Part shown: piece after piece, positions 36,157 through 38,069 of the stretch
How positions within the stretch are numbered: position 1 is the first letter of the stretch
Layout of the letters: the number at the start of each line of letters is the position of its first letter
IMG/VR virus record: IMGVR_UViG_3300024300_000007
Location: 1-38,069 of that record
DNA from: a virus
Reading direction: 5' to 3' (one strand)
Length of the DNA stretch: 38,069 nt
Translations under genes and position numbers: made by a program
The notes under the pieces: generated by a model
What the model saw: the letters and a program-made list of their open reading frames with translations, nothing else
What the model was told of the DNA's origin: nothing
The model's database searches: none

Positions 36157-37118
36157 GCGCTCACCTTTGCCACCATGAGCCCTTCCGCGCGCTTGAGGTT
36201 GCGCTCAGTTGCAAGAGGGCTGATGTCTTCATGCGTCGCGTAATTGGTCGCCGCGTTGTAGAGCCCCCATAGGGTCTGCTCTTCATTCGCGTAGCGCGTC
36301 ATTATCTTTTCAATGAGGCGGTCACCGAAGCCCGCTTCCTTGAGCCTGACGATTGCCTCCTTGTCATCAAGGCTGATTTTTTGCACCGCCTTGATTTGCT
36401 CCTCAAGCCTCCGCGCGACGATTGGGAGCGCCATAATCATCTCTCCGACGCGCTCCAAGTCCATCTTCGTGTTCTTGCCAAAGTGCCTGATTGTGGTTTT
36501 CACAACCGCAAGCTCCTCCGCGCTTGGATTGAAAACCGCTTCCTTGCGCACATCCACAAGGTCGCCAACCTTCGCCTGCGCGCGCGGCACAAGCTTTGCA
36601 TTGCTTATGTCGCCAAGGGAAACCTTTACTGTCATGCCGTTGTTGCATGCGAGCCTGTAGCCAAAAAACTCAAAATGCCCCTCGCGGTTCTCTTTGCTTG
36701 AGCCGCTGTATTTGAGGGAGGAGCTTTTGTCGTAGCTGTTCTTCACCTTGATGCCAAGCTCAATTCCCTGCACGCCATCATCCACCTTGATTTCCGAAAA
36801 GACGACTGTCATCCAAGCCTTCCCATCCTGCTCCATCACAGAGGCTTTGAATTTGGCTCCCTTGCTCGCGGCGGCCATTGCGTCAAGCACCGCTGCAAAG
36901 GCTTCCCTGTGCTGGATGGTCACGTAGCCTTTGGATGCCACTGTTTCAACCTTGCCCGTCTTTTCATTGACAATTGCCTTGTATTCGGGCATTGAGTAGG
37001 GGATTTTATCTCCGCCCACCCCTTCCGCTACATAGACAACCGGGCACTCCTTCGCGGTTGATAGCTCGTTGAGCTTGCCCTTAAGCTCGCTCAAGTCCAT
37101 TTCATTTAGGTTTCTCAT
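36153..37118 (-). CDS. DUF932-like phage/plasmid protein
   Basis: 321 residues. The centre shows the pattern of DUF932: EYKAIVNEKTGKVETVASKGYVTIQHREAF, then WMTVVFSEIKVDDGVQGIELGIKVKNSYDKSSSLKYSGS and FFGYRLACNNGMTVKV. The C-terminal part is helical. DUF932 proteins are found widely on phages and plasmids and are thought to take part in DNA maintenance or recombination, with no proven activity. It follows a 54-residue gene by four bases and uses GGAGG five to ten bases upstream. Confidence 0.75.
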   Translation of the reverse strand: MRNLNEMDLSELKGKLNELSTAKECPVVYVAEGVGGDKIPYSMPEYKAIVNEKTGKVETVASKGYVTIQHREAFAAVLDAMAAASKGAKFKASVMEQDGKAWMTVVFSEIKVDDGVQGIELGIKVKNSYDKSSSLKYSGSSKENREGHFEFFGYRLACNNGMTVKVSLGDISNAKLVPRAQAKVGDLVDVRKEAVFNPSAEELAVVKTTIRHFGKNTKMDLERVGEMIMALPIVARRLEEQIKAVQKISLDDKEAIVRLKEAGFGDRLIEKIMTRYANEEQTLWGLYNAATNYATHEDISPLATERNLKRAEGLMVAKVSA

Positions 37119-37122
37119 TTCC

Positions 37123-37287
37123 TCAATCCTCCATTTTTCTTGCCCTCACTTGGGGCTCATACTGCTTGACTGCTTGTTGTATGAGGCTCTGTAGGAGTGC
37201 ATCGCGCTTCTCCGATTGGCTCAGGTTGAGGAGAGCGCCAAAGACCAAGCCGAGCGCCTCAGAGCTCAGCTTCAGAGTGTATTGCAT
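37123..37287 (-). CDS. 54-residue helical protein
   Basis: A short gene starting MQYTLKLSSEALGLVFGALL and ending at TGA 37123-37125. The ATG overlaps the previous stop (TGATG) and the stop is four bases before the DUF932-like ATG, so the fit in the operon is exact. The product is one strand followed by helices (LNLSQSEKRDALLQSLIQQAV), with a basic end. No family recognised. Confidence 0.6.
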   Translation of the reverse strand: MQYTLKLSSEALGLVFGALLNLSQSEKRDALLQSLIQQAVKQYEPQVRARKMED

Positions 37288-37805
37288 CAGACCGCCCCCT
37301 TCTTGTAGCCCACGCTGTCAAGGCTCGCCATCGCCTGCTCTGCGGTCTTGCCTGTTATCTCCTCATCCGTGAGGTCGGGCTCATCTTGCCCGCCAAAGCA
37401 GGTGCAGCCAGTTAGGAAGCAACCGCAACACTCACAAAAAGGAGAGCGCCCTGCATAGAGCTTGCCGTTGCATATCTTGAGCTCATTCTCGCCAAACTTC
37501 CGCGCCATTTCAAGGTCGCGCGGCGAAGGTTGGTGCTTTCGGTTGAGCTCTGCGATATACTCCGCGTTATTGTCAAGCTCGCGCACCATGAGCCCATCAC
37601 AAGGAGAAGAAGGGGTTGCCCCCTCCTTCTTATCCACAATTGCAAAAAAGAGGTTGTGGAGCTCAAGCTTTGTGCTCTCTGCCACATCCAGCCCGTCAAG
37701 GTAGCCGCCGAGCCTTTCAATCCTGCGCTCAAGATACGCGCCCGATAGATTGTAGCCCTCTGCGAGCTTCCTTACATACTTCACTCTTTCGTTTTCCTTG
37801 TCCAT
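37287..37805 (-). CDS. First early gene, Cys-rich hypothetical protein
   Basis: 172 residues. The first 75 residues are helical (NERVKYVRKLAEGYNLSGAYLERRIERLGGYL). A Cys-rich stretch CECCGCFLTGCTC (about 124-136) may bind metal. It is the first gene after the main promoter region with its two palindromic TATA boxes, so it is probably expressed first after infection. Such first genes often act on host functions, but no homology guides a claim. Confidence 0.65.
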   Translation of the reverse strand: MDKENERVKYVRKLAEGYNLSGAYLERRIERLGGYLDGLDVAESTKLELHNLFFAIVDKKEGATPSSPCDGLMVRELDNNAEYIAELNRKHQPSPRDLEMARKFGENELKICNGKLYAGRSPFCECCGCFLTGCTCFGGQDEPDLTDEEITGKTAEQAMASLDSVGYKKGAV

Positions 37806-37860
37806 CTTTCCACTCCGGGGCGTTCACTTGCCGCCCCTTACGGATAGTTATCAATAGCTA

Positions 37861-37932
37861 CCTTTATAAAGGTGTGCGGCAGGTTGTGGGTGTTTCTTTC
37901 CTCCTGCGGGCTTTCCGCCCTTTATAAAGGTG
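37861..37932 (-). promoter_or_regulatory. Tandem palindromic TATA boxes
   Basis: The 14-mer CCTTTATAAAGGTG occurs at 37861-37874 and 37919-37932 (the same as 18-31), exactly 58 bases apart. Its core CCTTTATAAAGG is a perfect palindrome around TTTATAAA, an archaeal TATA box. The first lies about 60 bases before the ATG at 37805, leaving a leader with GGAG; the second is farther upstream. A symmetric box could also direct transcription the other way, but no plus-strand gene follows. Confidence 0.65.
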
Positions 37933-38069
37933 CTACCACTGCGCGGCCTCAACTCCCAAACTGCGCGCGAGCTATGCGCTCTTTGAGCTTGCGCAGCGTC
38001 CAGCTTGCCTCGCGTGCTGATTGCGTTTCGTAGTATGTGAAGCTCTGCTTTGGGTCAAGCTGCGCGCTG
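37902..38069. repeat. Right copy of 168-bp terminal repeat
   Basis: Same sequence as 1-168 apart from G at 37943 where the left copy has T at 42. It is the overlap of a circular or permuted assembly. Confidence 0.9.
37949..38069 (-). CDS. Partial second copy of the zinc-ribbon gene
   Basis: The C-terminal 39 codons and stop of the zinc-ribbon gene at 48-254, cut by the window end. It is not a separate gene: in the closed circle it is the same locus. Confidence 0.85.
   Translation of the reverse strand, partial: SAQLDPKQSFTYYETQSAREASWTLRKLKERIARAQFGS

Overview
The window is a complete, unit-length genome of a tailed (HK97-fold) archaeal virus, seen as a circle that has been opened. Bases 1-168 recur at 37902-38069 with a single mismatch, so the unit genome is 37,901 bp and the last gene fragment is a second copy of the first gene. 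Every gene I can support lies on the minus strand, mostly joined by 1-4 base ATGA, TGATG or GTGA overlaps, so transcription runs from about 37.8 kb down to 48. An archaeal host is suggested by TATA-box promoters (CTTTTTAAATTT with a leaderless start at 13167, and twin CCTTTATAAAGG boxes at 37.86-37.93 kb), oligo-T terminators, and large surface proteins crowded with N-glycosylation sequons. The host lineage cannot be fixed from the sequence. I found no integrase, DNA polymerase, primase, helicase, tRNA or CRISPR array.

Layout, in transcription order. (1) 37.8-31.0 kb: an early block of small genes, including a DUF932-like protein, a possible ssDNA-binding protein with an acidic tail, a SWIM zinc protein, a small PD-(D/E)XK-like protein, a protein with a glycine-rich RAMP-like C-terminus, several Cys-rich proteins, a 39-residue YopX-like stub and a RusA resolvase. 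Three leaders here carry short repeat arrays. (2) 30.7-25.4 kb: a 7-deazaguanine DNA-modification module (QueE, QueD, a purine phosphoribosyltransferase, FolE, QueC, then two TGT-like DpdA proteins each followed at once by a ParB-like protein). (3) 25.3-13.3 kb: packaging, head and neck genes: TerS, TerL, a portal-MuF fusion, gp10-like, protease-scaffold fusion, major capsid protein, decoration candidate, LamG and other surface proteins, connector, head closure, tail terminator and tail tube. (4) 13.2-1.26 kb: the tail: a zinc ribbon, tail assembly chaperone with a -1 frameshift site, tape measure, distal tail protein, two giant glycine-rich sequon-rich adhesins, hub, a transglutaminase-like protein and small membrane or coiled-coil proteins. 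(5) 0.84-0.05 kb: a small operon with a winged-helix regulator behind an AT-rich operator region.

The modification genes form a full route from GTP to preQ0: FolE makes dihydroneopterin triphosphate, QueD makes carboxytetrahydropterin, QueE makes CDG, QueC makes preQ0, and DpdA would exchange it for guanine in viral DNA. No QueF, ArcS or Gat-QueC is present, so the expected base is dPreQ0 unless the host changes it further. The phosphoribosyltransferase could recycle the guanine that DpdA releases. The most unusual structure is the repeated dpdA-parB unit: the second ParB gene breaks off after codon 64 and runs, out of frame, into the last 49 codons of a second queC, which marks a collapsed duplication or recombination of a queC-dpdA-parB cassette.

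A second finding is a UUUUUUA slippery heptamer in the tail chaperone gene, followed by an 88-codon open -1 frame that ends just inside the tape measure gene. This is the G/GT arrangement of tailed bacteriophages.
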